Assembly (NCBI GenBank): GCA_932521035.1
Contig: OW051494.1
Location: forward strand, 1,784,001 to 1,848,000
Source of the DNA: Oscheius dolichura
Lineage: Eukaryota; Nematoda; Chromadorea; Rhabditida; Rhabditidae
Length of the DNA: 64,000 nucleotides
Direction: 5' to 3'
Program-made: the position numbers and the translations under genes
Part shown: piece after piece, positions 21,462-32,422 of the stretch
Numbering within the stretch: position 1 is the first letter of the stretch
How the letters are laid out: every line of letters begins with the position of its first letter
Notes under the pieces: generated by a model
The model's database searches: none
What the model saw: only the letters and a program-made list of their open reading frames with translations
What the model was told of the DNA's origin: nothing

Positions 21462-22725
21462 GAAGTGCCCAGTTCTTTCGTGAAGGGGCGCCTTGGCCGG
21501 CCATCGGTCTGCCGACGCCCCCGTTTTGTGTTGGCGGAGACTCCGCATTAGTCTCCAGTGCCCCTTGGTTTGGTCGAAATCCCAGGCTTTGACAAAAAGA
21601 AAGGCTTGGCCATTCTGACCGTCGGCTGACCGAACCCGGCTGGCTATAGAAAAAGGTTAGGTTGACCCAGTTATGCTTGTGGGCAAGAGCCTAGGCTCGC
21701 GTTCCAGTCTCACCCCGCGCCTACGGCGGCCGGTGGCCGCCGACGCGGGGGTTGTAGGCGTGGGTCTAGGCTCCGCGTTAGAATCTCCCCGTGCCGCTGG
21801 TTTTGGTCGAAATCCCCGGATTTGACAAAACAAAAGTGAAACCATTTTTGACCGTTGGCTGACCAAACCCGGCTGGCCATGGAAAAAGGGCTTATTCGAG
21901 TCTGATTACCAGTTGAAAACAGTAAAAAGAGATGAATCTCAATAAAAAGTGATTTGGGAGAGCCTATAAAAAGCGAACACAATAAGGATTCTATTAAGAA
22001 CAATGAAAAAGAGACCATACTGGCTATGCAAAAATACAACCAAATAACTGCTTCTATTTGGGATAGCACAGGTTCCATCCACGTTTCGGGTCTTTCTTAA
22101 TTCGGTCTACAATACGCATTGGACCTCTCCTCCATCGATCGGAATTGTACCCTTTCCCTGGTTATCAAATTTTGTTTTGTGAGGTTACACGCTACCCCCC
22201 ATAGATTCCATCCTCATTTTCTTTTCTTGAATCTTTTCTTGAAATCGAAAGTGCAAGCTAACGGTCAGGATTTGACAAAACTAAAAGCGAAACCATTTTT
22301 GACCGTTGGCTGACCGAAGCAGGCCGCTTATAGGAAAGGGCTTAACTTTGGTAAAGTGCTGTCGATTCGTCACTGTTACGCACCAGAGCTTAGCAAAAAA
22401 TAAACCGCCAATACGCCAAGACGCGCCGTCGAATGAGCCTACTCTCATCACGCTAGCTCAACAAAAGATGTAACATTTTTTGAAATTTAAAAGGTCGCTT
22501 CCTCCTCACTCCCTCACTTTAAAAAAAATCTAAAAGTGCAGTTCGACTCAGCAAAAATTATCGGTTCGAATGAGCCTACTCTCAATTCCTCAGCTCAAAA
22601 AAAATGGTTAAAAATGGTTTCGCTTTTCGTTTTTTCACATTCGGATCTTGATCCGACTTTGAAGGAAGAACCTTGGCCAACACACAACAGGGGCGTCAAT
22701 CGTTTCCAGTTTAAAATAAAGGGGC
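21462..22725. repeat. CTAGAAGTGCCCAG repeat family, several broken copies
   Basis: Starts at CTAGAAGTGCCCAGTTCTTT. Diagnostic blocks: GGGGCGCCTTGGCCGGCC, CGCCCCCGTTTTGTGTTGGC, TTGACAAAACTAAAAGCG, CCATTTTTGACCGTTGGCTG, AAAGTGCTGTCGATTCGTCA and CAATACGCCAAGACGCGCC. Blocks appear more than once and partly out of order. Related arrays lie at 25576-25925, 30530-31715 and 33415-33990. No coding function seen. Confidence 0.75.
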
Positions 22726-22731
22726 AAACCA

Positions 22732-22961
22732 TCGTGAAGCGTGCTCTCTTCCATATATTCCATTACATAACTCAAATAATTTGCGGCATTCTCCCAGTCC
22801 CAAAGAGTTCCGAATAGGCGTACAATGTTTCGATACCGATGCTAAAAAGTTGTTTTGATTGAACAACAAAAGCTTGATTGTACCGTGACGAGAGTCTCGA
22901 TCTCCTGTTTATATTTTTCGAGCGGATGTTCCTTTGACCAGAAGACCTCCTCCGCTTCCAT
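22732..22961 (-). pseudogene. Protein kinase N-lobe fragment (TAK1-like)
   Basis: Two exons spliced in phase 0: 22884-22961 (MEAEEVFWSKEHPLEKYKQE, IETLVT) and about 22731-22841 (HRYRNIVRLFGTLWDWENAA, NYLSYVMEYMEESTLHD). H-x-NIV-x-L-x-G followed by a V-M-E-Y-M hinge and a Leu-Asp is the kinase beta4-beta5-hinge region, closest in style to TAK1/MOM-4-like kinases. The glycine loop is missing, and everything after the hinge is replaced by the repeat array starting near 22725. It is therefore a truncated remnant, not an active kinase. Confidence 0.55.
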
Positions 22962-23324
22962 TTCCTATGTGTTCTCTGTTCGTAATCTCGGTTAAAGTAA
23001 AACGAGCGATTTCTTTAACAACAAGTAAAATATGATATTAATACGGTTACCGGAATCCATTAAGTTCTAGAAGTTTGTTAAAAGGGAGAAGGGGGCAGAG
23101 CGGTATTGATAGGAGAATAAAAGGAAGGGCTTCTTGCCAACAACAAAATCAAACTAATTTTCGGGGGAATCAAATCTTTCTCGCACCGCTGGCTGTCAGG
23201 GCGCTAGCCACCAGCCTTTCTGTTTCTCGTTTGATTAGCAAGTGCAATGGCGGTGCGATCTGTAGCTGCGGTGAAAGGCGTATTCCTTTCTCGTCGCCAT
23301 TATCCCGACCGATTAGCGCGTGAT

Positions 23325-24782
23325 ATGGCTGATTTTAGAGCTGTTCTTCTTTTATTCCTATGCCGTCTTCCCCTTGCCTCCTCCTGCATCCCTACCGTAA
23401 CCCGTAAGTCTATTTTATTCTTCTTTCAATGCGATTTCCAGCGGACGATATGTACGAGGACGAGATGGAAGCGACAACCTCCGTTTTACTGACGACCGTA
23501 TTGGCTATGACGGCCGAAACGACCAGTCAGGCAACTGCCGAGCCAACTACGACCACATCGACCACAACGACGACGACTACAACCACAACAACAGGAGGTG
23601 AGCAACCCATCTGCAAAAACGCTAGTTTCACCACAAAAATTCTATTTTGGGTTATATCTAAACGATTCTTTATTTTCACGGAACATAACCTATTTCATCT
23701 TGTTCTTCATAAAATTCTGATAGAATGAAAACAAATAAGCAAGGTCGAATTAATCGAACGCGGCGAGCATTTGGTGAGGTTGATGAGGTGGCGAAAAGCG
23801 ATAATAGCCTCTCGGAAAGTGGTTCTTTAGAGGAGTTAGAGCGGTTTGAAAGAGCGCGCCTTTTCGACTAAAACTGAACAAAAAAAAGAATTGGGATCAG
23901 TGAAAACTCTCCATTTCCAATTGTTCCTATTTAAATTTCTGTGTTTCAGTGTGTCCTTCTGCCGCGTGGGAGCTCAATCCAGCCAACAATTTCTGCTATC
24001 TGGTTGTAGAAGTATCAAGCGGAACGGTGGATGATGCACTGTGTGATGCTCAGGTGGCTGGTGCAACCTTGGCTTCCATTCATAATGCGGATGAAAATGA
24101 TTTTATCGCCAGTAGGTTTCATTTTTTTTTTGAACGGCGACTAATTTTATCAATGCGTCTGGGTTTTGTGGCCATGCAAATGGAGCAAAACTATTAATCA
24201 CTATCTTGAAAAGAGGAACTCAAAGGTGCCAGCGTGGCTTGACAGGAATGTACAAAAAGAGTTCACTACGGGGATAAACTTTTTTTAGAAAGCATTTGGC
24301 TCAATTGTTTGATCAAACCACCGCGACCAAATACCCTGCTACACCTAGATTTTAAAGAAGAAAGCGGTTCTTAGAAGGAACATTTGCAATCATTTGTCGA
24401 TATATTTAGAAACAATTTAGTCGAACCAATGAATTTCCTTCTTAGATATCCTTGATGATGCGATGACTGACTTTATTTTCTTGGGTGGTTATTCACCGAC
24501 AGGGTTGCTAGGCTCATGGTATTGGACTGATGGAACTATGGTAACGTCTCCTTTCATTCATTGTTATGTAATATCCTTTAGTACGGCTATGAGAATTGGG
24601 ATATGGGCTCTGGCCAGCCAACGGATGGTTCGAATTGCATGGTGGTAAAAAATATAAAAATCTAGAAGAAGACCGCTATGTTTTAGATGGGTGCAGATTC
24701 AGGCAATGTTGGTAAGTGGTACAACATATTGTGTGATGATGCTGATCTGTATCCCCTTTTGTGCATGATTGCCGCTACTTGA
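23325..24782 (+). CDS. C-type lectin-domain protein, secreted
   Basis: Exons 23325-23403, 23442-23597, 23950-24111, 24446-24540, 24582 to about 24644, and a last exon to 24782; the phases I checked agree. The protein starts MADFRAVLLLFLCRLPLASS (signal peptide). A short linker and a Thr-rich, mucin-like run encoded by ACC/ACA/ACG/ACT repeats follow. The C-type lectin domain then reads VCPSAAWELNPANNFCYLVV, GATLASIHNADENDFIA, FIFLGGYSPTGLLGSWYWTD, YGYENWDMGSGQPTDGSNC, and WYNILCDDADLYPLLCMIAA. Disulphide Cys residues are in place. The usual EPN/QPD calcium motif is QPT and the WND motif is WYN, so calcium-dependent sugar binding is doubtful. Nematode clec genes often respond to infection; nothing here shows regulation. 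An in-frame upstream ATG at 23247 would put the signal segment internal, so I chose 23325. Confidence 0.9.
23731..23790. repeat. Remnant of the 40853-41136 MITE family
   Basis: AATAAGCAAGGTCGAATTAA followed by TCGAACGCGGCGAGCATTTG matches one arm of the inverted-repeat element at 40853-41136 with several changes. In a clec intron. Confidence 0.5.
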
Positions 24783-25575
24783 TGAAAACTGTAGACAAAA
24801 CCATTTTGTATGCGCAACTACTCGTTAAAATTGTTAATAAACATTAAAAAAAGCAGTCTTATATTGGAAAGCAATATTTTGAGAGGACAAAAAGAAAATG
24901 CCGAGAAACTCAATCGGTTGAATTAAACACAAGCTCGGACAATGAGTTCAGAGAAAACATGGATGAACAGTCAAAAAATGTATGGAACAGGGTGAACAAG
25001 GGAAAAATGTGGAAGAAACATGGATCACACAGTGGTTTTCTTTGCAAAATAGTAGCTGCAGTGGATTGAAGACGGAAGAGATGAAAAGATATTTATTTTC
25101 ACATTGAAATCTTACAAAGAAATGGGTCCAATATGCACCAGGATAGATTCAGGCGGGTGAGATTCTCTCTTTTGGATATGGTCAGAGGGGAATACTTGCA
25201 TAATTTACAGTTAGATATCACGATAGCATCGAAATAATTATTAGATAATCGATAAATCTTAAAACGTGGAGAATTCGGTTAGCAGGAGCCGGCGTTGAGT
25301 AGCGCCTTCAGTTGATCCTGGGCGTCGGCATCTGTCCAGAATGTGTCCTCATCGTCATGCATTCAGTATGCTCCGGATTCGGCTTGACCGTGCTCGGCCC
25401 CCCTTCCTCCAGAGCCGACTCCCCCTTCTCCAACACGGTATTCTCCTGCCCAGCGCCTTCGTTAGACGATGTTGACCCTGCCCCTAGGCATTCTCTTTTC
25501 GGATCAAAATTCAAAAGAAGACAGTCGAAAAAATTTGACAGTTCTTGCCCGCATTTGGAGAGGTTCTGAGCGCAG
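24783..25575. other. Gap between lectin gene and repeats; possible exon on minus strand
   Basis: 24783-25260 shows no gene. At about 25265-25515 the minus strand has an acidic open frame (ECLGAGSTSSNEGAGQENTV) and, in another frame, MHDDEDTFWTDADAQDQLKA then LLNAGSC and a stop. The composition looks coding, but no start, splice partner or homology is recognised. It could be the tail of a lost gene. Confidence 0.3.
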
Positions 25576-25925
25576 TATTAGAAGTGCCCAGTTTTTTGTG
25601 AGGGGCGCCTTGGCCGGCCGGTGGCCGACGCCCCCGTTTTGTGTTGGCGGAGGCTCTGCGTTGCCCCTTGGTTTGGTCGAAATATCCGGCTTTGACCAAA
25701 TGAAAAGCGAATCCATTTTTGACCGCCGGCTGACCGAACCCGGCTGGCTATGAAAAAAGGGCATAACTTTGGTAAAGTGCTGTCGATTCGTCACTGTTAC
25801 GCACCAGAGCTTAGCAAAAAATAAACCGCCAATACGCCAAGAAGCGCCATCGAATGAGCCTACTCTCATCGCGCTAGCTCAAAAAAAAGTTCGGTCACAT
25901 AACGCATATTATTATAGCCAAGTGA
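25576..25925. repeat. CTAGAAGTGCCCAG repeat, one near-complete copy
   Basis: Runs from TAGAAGTGCCCAGTTTTTTG to TTATTATAGCCAAGTGACTA. Carries the family blocks CGCCCCCGTTTTGTGTTGGC, AAAGTGCTGTCGATTCGTCA and GAATGAGCCTACTCTCATCG. Both ends read CTAG. Ends exactly where the Helitron-side hairpin begins. Confidence 0.75.
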
Positions 25926-26070
25926 CTAGATTTGCCCAGTTTTTATGGAAGACGCCCTTGTGGAAGGGGTTTTGTGTTACCAAATAAAAATAGAGTAATT
26001 TCAGCCCGGGAAAGCGAACACAAAACCCCTTCCACAAGGGCGTCTTCCATAAAAACTGGGCAAATCTAGT
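25926..26070. repeat. Perfect inverted repeat at the broken end of the Helitron gene
   Basis: Left arm CTAGATTTGCCCAGTTTTTA, then TGGAAGACGCCCTTGTGGAA and GGGGTTTTGTGTT. The right arm is its exact reverse complement, ending TGGGCAAATCTAG. The spacer is about 40 bp. The outer TAGATTTGCCCAGTTTTTAT resembles the TAGAAGTGCCCAGTTTTTTG start of the neighbouring repeat family. The stop codon of the Rep frame (26066-26068) lies at the right arm's edge. Confidence 0.85.
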
Positions 26071-29000
26071 CTAACGTTCGAGCATATGCGGCTTCGACAG
26101 CTGTCTTGTACACGACGTCGTCCACCGTCCTCAGATCCGCAAAAGACTTGATCCCCTTCAAATTCGAACACAACAAGCGGATCGCGTATAATTCCCTGTA
26201 TCGAGGAGTAACGCTTTTTATCCGAGTCACCAGATTCTTGCTAAATTATTCGTTGATCGGAAAAAATAGGGGAAAAGACTAACATTTTACGTTTTCGTGG
26301 CCTCCATTGGCCTTTTGAATAAATGTAACCCATGGGCAACTCCTCGAAGGTGTAGTCATTGGCTGCAGGATCCCTCTCGTTCAAATCGAACCACGCTTTC
26401 AGCTTGGTCCTCAGCTCCTCCTCCGCCAATCGTCCACCCAATTCTTCTTGCTCTTCAGCGGTGTAGACTAATCTTTCCTCGTCCTCTGCATGGATACTGC
26501 TCTCGATTACTGTATGAGAAGCACTGTGTCTTGAATAGCCAGCAAATTCCCAAGCAGCTTCACAGGAAGTAACCGCTCTCATATCCTCTACCACCCAGAA
26601 TTCATTGAATACAACTGTCGGCTTTCCACTCTTGTCCATCAAGGGTATCCCTCTTGTCCTGAGCAATTTCTTGGCTTCCTCTCTTCGTTTCTTCAACGTT
26701 CCCTCGGGAATCTTCACATTATTGGGAAGAAGCAAGTGGCCATCGATAGTCATCGCGTTTTTGTCGAGGGAGTCGGTACCGGTGGCAATTTCGACCAAGG
26801 CCCGATCAAAACCCTAAAGTTTACCTTTGTAGAAGGTTAATTAAATTGTTCTTACCTTAAACAAGTACTTGAAAATGTACTTAACAACGCTAAGTACCGA
26901 TATGACCTCGAAATTAATATGGCCTTCCCAAAACGACAGCAGCTGGACACTGTACGGCACCACATATCGGTTGTCTGCCTTTTTATTCTTGGCGCAATGC
27001 TCTCCATCGCAAGGCCGTTCCAATTCAGGATAATAACGATCGCCCATCTTTGTAGTGTCGTTAAAGCACTTCGGGTAACCTTTGGAACATTGAAATTTTG
27101 AGGGATTCAGCCCTGCTCGACAATAAGCCTGAATAATGCGTGAATTGCAAAAGAAGGAAAGCTTACGGTAGGATCTCCTTCGCATGGAGAGTGAATCATG
27201 AAGTCCTCCACCAACTTCCTCAAATCGGGATTGTCCTTAGGAAGAACAGCTTGACAGAGTTTGTCGATTTGTAAGACATTCTTTGGCTTCCGTTTCAGCG
27301 AGATCAGAATATGGGCGTGAGGCGGGCCACGCTGCTGAAACTCGATGGAGTACGTGAACCAGCACACTCGTCCGAACAGCCCTTTCTTCTTTCTCTTCGT
27401 CCTCCTGTCCACTCCTTTCCCGTTCAACATTTCCATTAGAAGATCCAGCTTCTTCTTGAAGACCTCATTTACAAGGAACGGGTGGTCGGTCCACGTTTCA
27501 CCGGCTGGGATTCTCTCCTAAAATACGAAGTTTTATCCGTTTCAAACACAAGACCCACCTTGATTTCCGGCCACTTTACGTTGCATGTGGCCGTGATAAA
27601 AAGATCTGGACGTCCAAATGCGTTGCACATGGCAACCGCATTCTCGAATTTCTGTTGTAGCCATCGCGGAGAGCCGGGAACGGTGTGAGGTACAGAAAAT
27701 TGAGCTCCAATCGTGATTCCAAGATGAAGCTTGTCCGCAAGTCGTTGTCTCGCTTTCAACATCTTGTTCTTCGTGCTCGTCAGATATTCGCCACATTTGT
27801 CTCGGATGAAACTGTATCTTTGGTTCAACATTCTCATGTAGTGATCGATCAGGAAGAGTTGACCAAGTTTTTCTCCTCGCAAGAAACGATTTTGCACCAA
27901 AGGTCTCCTCTGGTAAATGTAAGTGACAAAGTGCTTCAGTGAAGAGTACACACGAGATCCACGTTTAGTAGCTGCCTCCTTCTCCTTCTCATTATCCTCA
28001 TCATCATTGAGATCTTCAACTGGTGTTCTAAAGAATTTTGATCAACCATTTCAAGAAAACTCTCACTGTTCCTGTTCTACAGGTTCTTCATTTGTAGACG
28101 GCAACAAATCGAATGGAAAATCGCCTGCTTCGCCGCGAGGGGGAAGACTGCGAGACGACTCATTCTGCTCAGTCCACTCATCTTCTTGGATCGGATACTG
28201 TTCCGGTTGGATGATGTTGTCAAAGTCCATCTCATTTTGTCGGTAATCCATGTCCAGTTCGATCTCTTTTCGAGGCTCCTCCACAGGTACATCGACAACT
28301 GCGGACTGTTCTTCTATGCCTCTTTCTTCATCGACAGGAGCCATCAGGGCGTCATAAAAGACTTCTTCCGTCTCGTCTTCGGATTCACCCTCTCCACCAT
28401 AGAAGTTTCCTTCAATCATCTCAACATCATCCAGTTCTTCTTCGACGTTGTTCACCGGGGCAGCTTCTCCAACAAGAGTTTCGGCATCGAGCTCGACTTC
28501 CCATAACTTCGCTGCTTCCACGTCTTCTCGGGCAAACTTGATGAGCCTCTCCTTGAAACTTAACTTCTTGTCGTCGCCTTTCATCAGCGGGTACATCTGA
28601 TGGCCAAATACGTATTCTCCATACGGGCAAAAAATGGGATAGCAGAGAGAAGTCGCCTTGGGATCCCACGCCAACAAGGGCAGAATAGGGTTGGCCCCTC
28701 GCTTCGGGTAAATGATGAGGCCGGGCATCTTGACGTCCTGTTCCACCGTGGCTTGGAAAAACAACGCGACGTGGTCGCCTCCTTGAAGCACCTGAAGGGA
28801 AGAGAGAATTTCTCAGCCTATTGATAAAACCAACCTTTCTGTATACCCCTTTATGGGCCTGCAGTTCTTGTTTATCCACTTGATTCGCGTTTATTATTTT
28901 CATACGGACGCAATCTCCACTTCCAGGGGCTTTTCTGTCTTCCTCGCCGATGATTTCGCCCAGATTACGGTAGTACTGAGCCCAGCAGTTGTCTCTGGCC

Positions 29001-30438
29001 ATGCAGTTCTCGAGAATCCTCACAACCTCCTTATTCAGCTGGTTGTAGGCGTTCATCCTTATATCGACTGCTTTATCTCCGCAATACAGATAAACATTGC
29101 CATACAGCGGGTCGTTATTCCCAAAGGGCAACGCACAAGATGGAAAGTGCCCAGGATTTCCTGAAACGTTGCCTATTTTTGACGAATTTCCACCAACCCT
29201 GGACTTTGACACTCTGAACCCCGTGGGCAGCAGCTGGGATCCGGTTATATTGCACACTGGCAAAGGCGAAAGCGTTGTTGTAGCTGAGTATACGAGCTCG
29301 AAACAGTTTCGCATTGACGCCCTTTCCAAACAGCAAATTGAACATCTCCTGAGGCAGGCGGCGCATCGGCTTGATGAAGACTGCCCCATTGTCACAGCAG
29401 ACATGCTCATTTGGATAATGTTCTGCTGAACAGAAGGAGCATTCCTCGATGTCTCCGAGACGACAAGCGGGCAAATTTTCTGAATCGAAAAGTACAAAGT
29501 CCGGAAAAGTATCTCACGGGGTGAGGGCATATCGTCCGAGCTGTCATCGCTGTCGCTCTCCTCTTCGCCATTGTCTCGATGTTTTCTCACCCTTGCTGCA
29601 CTGGGTCTTGGCATTCCTTCTTTCACTTTATAGCGCTCTTCAAAATCCTGCTTGGCCGTTTTCCATTCGTTACTTTGATCCTCCACAGTTTCCTCAACGG
29701 TTGATTCGCGATAAATGACAAGGTTAGGCTTCCGTCTTGTTCTCTGGGGTGTGATGATACTCAAATCGTCCAATTGCAAACACTCAATATCTTAATCAAT
29801 TTTTTGTATGTAAAAGTAGCAGCAGAAAATCACCATTCACATTTGTGTTACTGTTTGCGACTATTACCGAATTCTCTTCCGCTACCACCGACTCTTGAGC
29901 TATAGCGGCTTTTTCTGCTTCTACGATAACCTTTATTTGAGGTTTGCGACCTCGTCTCTTTGAAGCCGTTACACTGCTTTCTTCCACGGACACGCCAGCA
30001 CCTAACTCGGGGTGGGAAGCTGGCCTTCCTCTCTTCTTTGACACTGGATCTTTCTTAGCAGCAGTAGCAGCAGGCTTTCTCTTTCTGGAAACTTCCCCGC
30101 CTGATGCCTTGGCGTCCTTCTTCCGTTTATCATACGCTATCTTGTTTCGTTGCTTTTTTGGTGTCTGGTATTCATCTGTTCCGTCACTCTCTCTGTCTTC
30201 ATCTACAATCGTGGATCACTTTCTTTCAAAAAAAAAACTCACCACTCTTGCCATCTTCAGCGTATGAAACCGCTCTTCTTGTCCTTCTTCTTTCCGCACC
30301 CGCAGCCAGTCTGGCTCTCTCAGCCGTGTCATTTCTTCTCTTTGTAGCATCGGCTACAATCCTGTTTGCGGGGCAATGAGCCTCTCCTGGCGTCGCAAGA
30401 AGAATAAGAAAAAGCAACAGCTTGTGGATGCGAAACAT
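26066..30438 (-). mobile_element. Helitron Rep gene, helicase domain missing
   Basis: Spliced gene for the rolling-circle replication initiator of a Helitron. N-terminal exons are basic with AT-hook motifs (KKRGRPASHP, KRRGRKPQIKV). Next come a Cys-rich part (ECSFCSAEHYPNEHVCCDNG, ARILSYNNAFAFASVQYNR) and QDVKMPGLIIYPKRGANPIL. The Helitron-like N domain follows: FITATCNVKWPEIK, the HUH metal site EFQQRGPPHAHILISLKRK and the catalytic tyrosine helix VVKYIFKYLFK. After it are EAAWEFAGYSRHSASHTVIE, WFDLNERDPAANDYTFEELP and NLKGIKSFADLRTVDDVVYK, which normally lead straight into the PIF1-like helicase. Instead the frame stops 17 residues later at the inverted repeat 25926-26070. Rep motifs are intact, but the Walker helicase motifs are absent. 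The first exon start ATG 30438 (MFRIHKLLLFLILLATPGEA) is uncertain. Confidence 0.88.
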
Positions 30439-30529
30439 TTTGAAATGAAAAAAAGATTGTTTTTACGCTTTGTGACAGTTTTAAGCTCGCTTGTGACAAC
30501 TCACTCAAACATTAGGTAATAACCGCGTT

Positions 30530-31715
30530 GGGGTCTCCTTCGTTTCGTTGGTTTTGGTCAGAATTACAGAACTTTACAAAAGAAAAGCGAAACCATTTTT
30601 GACCGTTGGCTGACCTCCAGCTCTTTAATACATTTGAATATATAACGGTCGAGCTCTGGCTTTGACAAATCTCAGACCCAGACCGGCGGCCGGCCGACGC
30701 CCCCGTTTTGTGTTGGCGGAGGCTCCGCGTTAGAATCTCCCCGTGCCGCTGGTTTTGGTCGAGATCCTCGGCTTTGACAAAACTAAAAGCGAAACCATTT
30801 TTGACCGCTGGCTGACCAAACCCGGCTGGCTATAGAAAAAGGGCTTAACTTTGGTAAAGTGCTGTCGATTCGTCACTGTTACGCGCCAGAGCTTAGCAAA
30901 AAATAAACCGCCAATATGCGAAGAAGCGTCGTCGAATGAGCCTACTCGCATCGCGATAGCTCAAAAAAAAGGGCTGAATAAAATGAAATTTAAAAGCTCG
31001 CTTCCTCCTCACTACCTCACTTTCAAAATATTTGAAAAGCGCAGTCGTACGCAACAAAAATTATCGGTTCGAATGAGCCTACTCTCAATTCTTCAGCTCA
31101 AAAAAAAGTTCCGGTCACATATCGCCTTTTATTATAGCCAAGTGACTAGGAAGCCGCGCGCCACCGGCGGCCAGGCGGCCGCCGGACGCGCCGGTCGGTG
31201 TGGGGCCCCGCTTTGTGTTGGCGGAGGCTCCGCGCTTGGGGTCTACTCCGTTCCATCGGTTTGGTCGAAATTTCCGGCTTTGACCAAATGAAAAGCGAAA
31301 CCATTTTTGACCGTTGGCTGACCGAAGCAGGCCGCTTATAGGAAAGGGCTTAACTTTGGTAAAGTGCTGTCGATTCGTCACTGTTACGCACCAGAGCTTA
31401 GCAAAAAATAAACCGCCAATACGCCAAGACGCGCCATCGAATGAGCCTACTCTCGTCGCGCTAGCTCAACAAAAGATGTAACATTTTTTGAAATTTAAAA
31501 GCTCGCTTCCTCCTCACTCCCTCACTTTAAAAAAAATCGAAAAGTGCAGTCGTGCGCAACAAAAATTATCGGTTCGAATGAGCCTACTCTCAATTTTCTC
31601 ACTCAAAAAAAGGGGTCGGTTACATAACGTCTTTTATTATAGAAAGTTAGAACTAGAAGTGCTCAGTTTTATTGTGAGGGGCGCCTTGTCCGGCGGGAGG
31701 CCGGCCGACGCCCCC
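30530..31715. repeat. CTAGAAGTGCCCAG repeat, tandem copies
   Basis: At least two full units in tandem (about 30670-31150 and 31150-31655) and a fragment (31660-31715). The junction at 31140-31150 reads AAGTGACTAGGAAGCCGCG; the next start is CTAGAAGTGCTCAGTTTTAT. It lies directly upstream of the Helitron Rep gene. Non-coding. Confidence 0.75.
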
Positions 31716-32422
31716 GTTTTGTCGCGGTTGGTAGAGTCCTTTTAAGGTACTACTGTATACTACTTGTGTTGTTGTTGTATTATGTCTATTTGTTTCAAGA
31801 TGCTGGTATTTTGATTGAGAGCAGCATAAACTATACATTTCCAATGGAAAATTCAGGGATTTTTTAACCTTTTGGGACCAATTTTGAGGTCAATCCTTCC
31901 TGCGTTTCAATGCCGTCACTGGAAATCAGGAAACCATCATCATTTTTCGAAAAATGGTCCCGAAACGACTGATGTTTTGTGTTGAAAACATTGAGAACGG
32001 ACTATACTACCCGTTACAATTGTGAAAAAAACAGAAGAAAAATAGAGATTTCACTGGGGTCAGCTGTCTGATAGCGACTCATCGAACATTCTGTATCTCA
32101 TAATCAAGGGACACGGCAGAAAAAGCATGTCCGACGCGAGGAAGTATTGATTTTCTGGCTTTTAAAGGTGGATTTTTAATATTTAGAGCTGATAAATCCC
32201 ATCTGAACAGCGGGGTTACTGTAGATAAAAGCGAGTATACTCCGTCGACAATTGCGTCCTGTTTACCCCACTCCTCGATAGCCATTTCAATATCTGCCGC
32301 TGTATTTCCTACGGAAGTCATGGAAATTCAACTGGATTCCATTATTCCCCTTCTTCTTCGGGCAATCATCAGAAAAGTACCTATTTTATATAGAGAACTC
32401 TGATTTCAACCTCTTGTTCTAG

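Noticed and set aside
30226-30438. Separate secreted protein suggested by a signal-peptide-like start (MFRIHKLLLFLILLATPG)
   Set aside because: Continues in frame by splicing into the basic AT-hook part of the Helitron protein, so treated as its uncertain first exon.
32079-32321. Minus ORF opposite the region before the PDZ gene
   Set aside because: No family resemblance or splice sites; the plus frame there is at least as long and neither is convincing.
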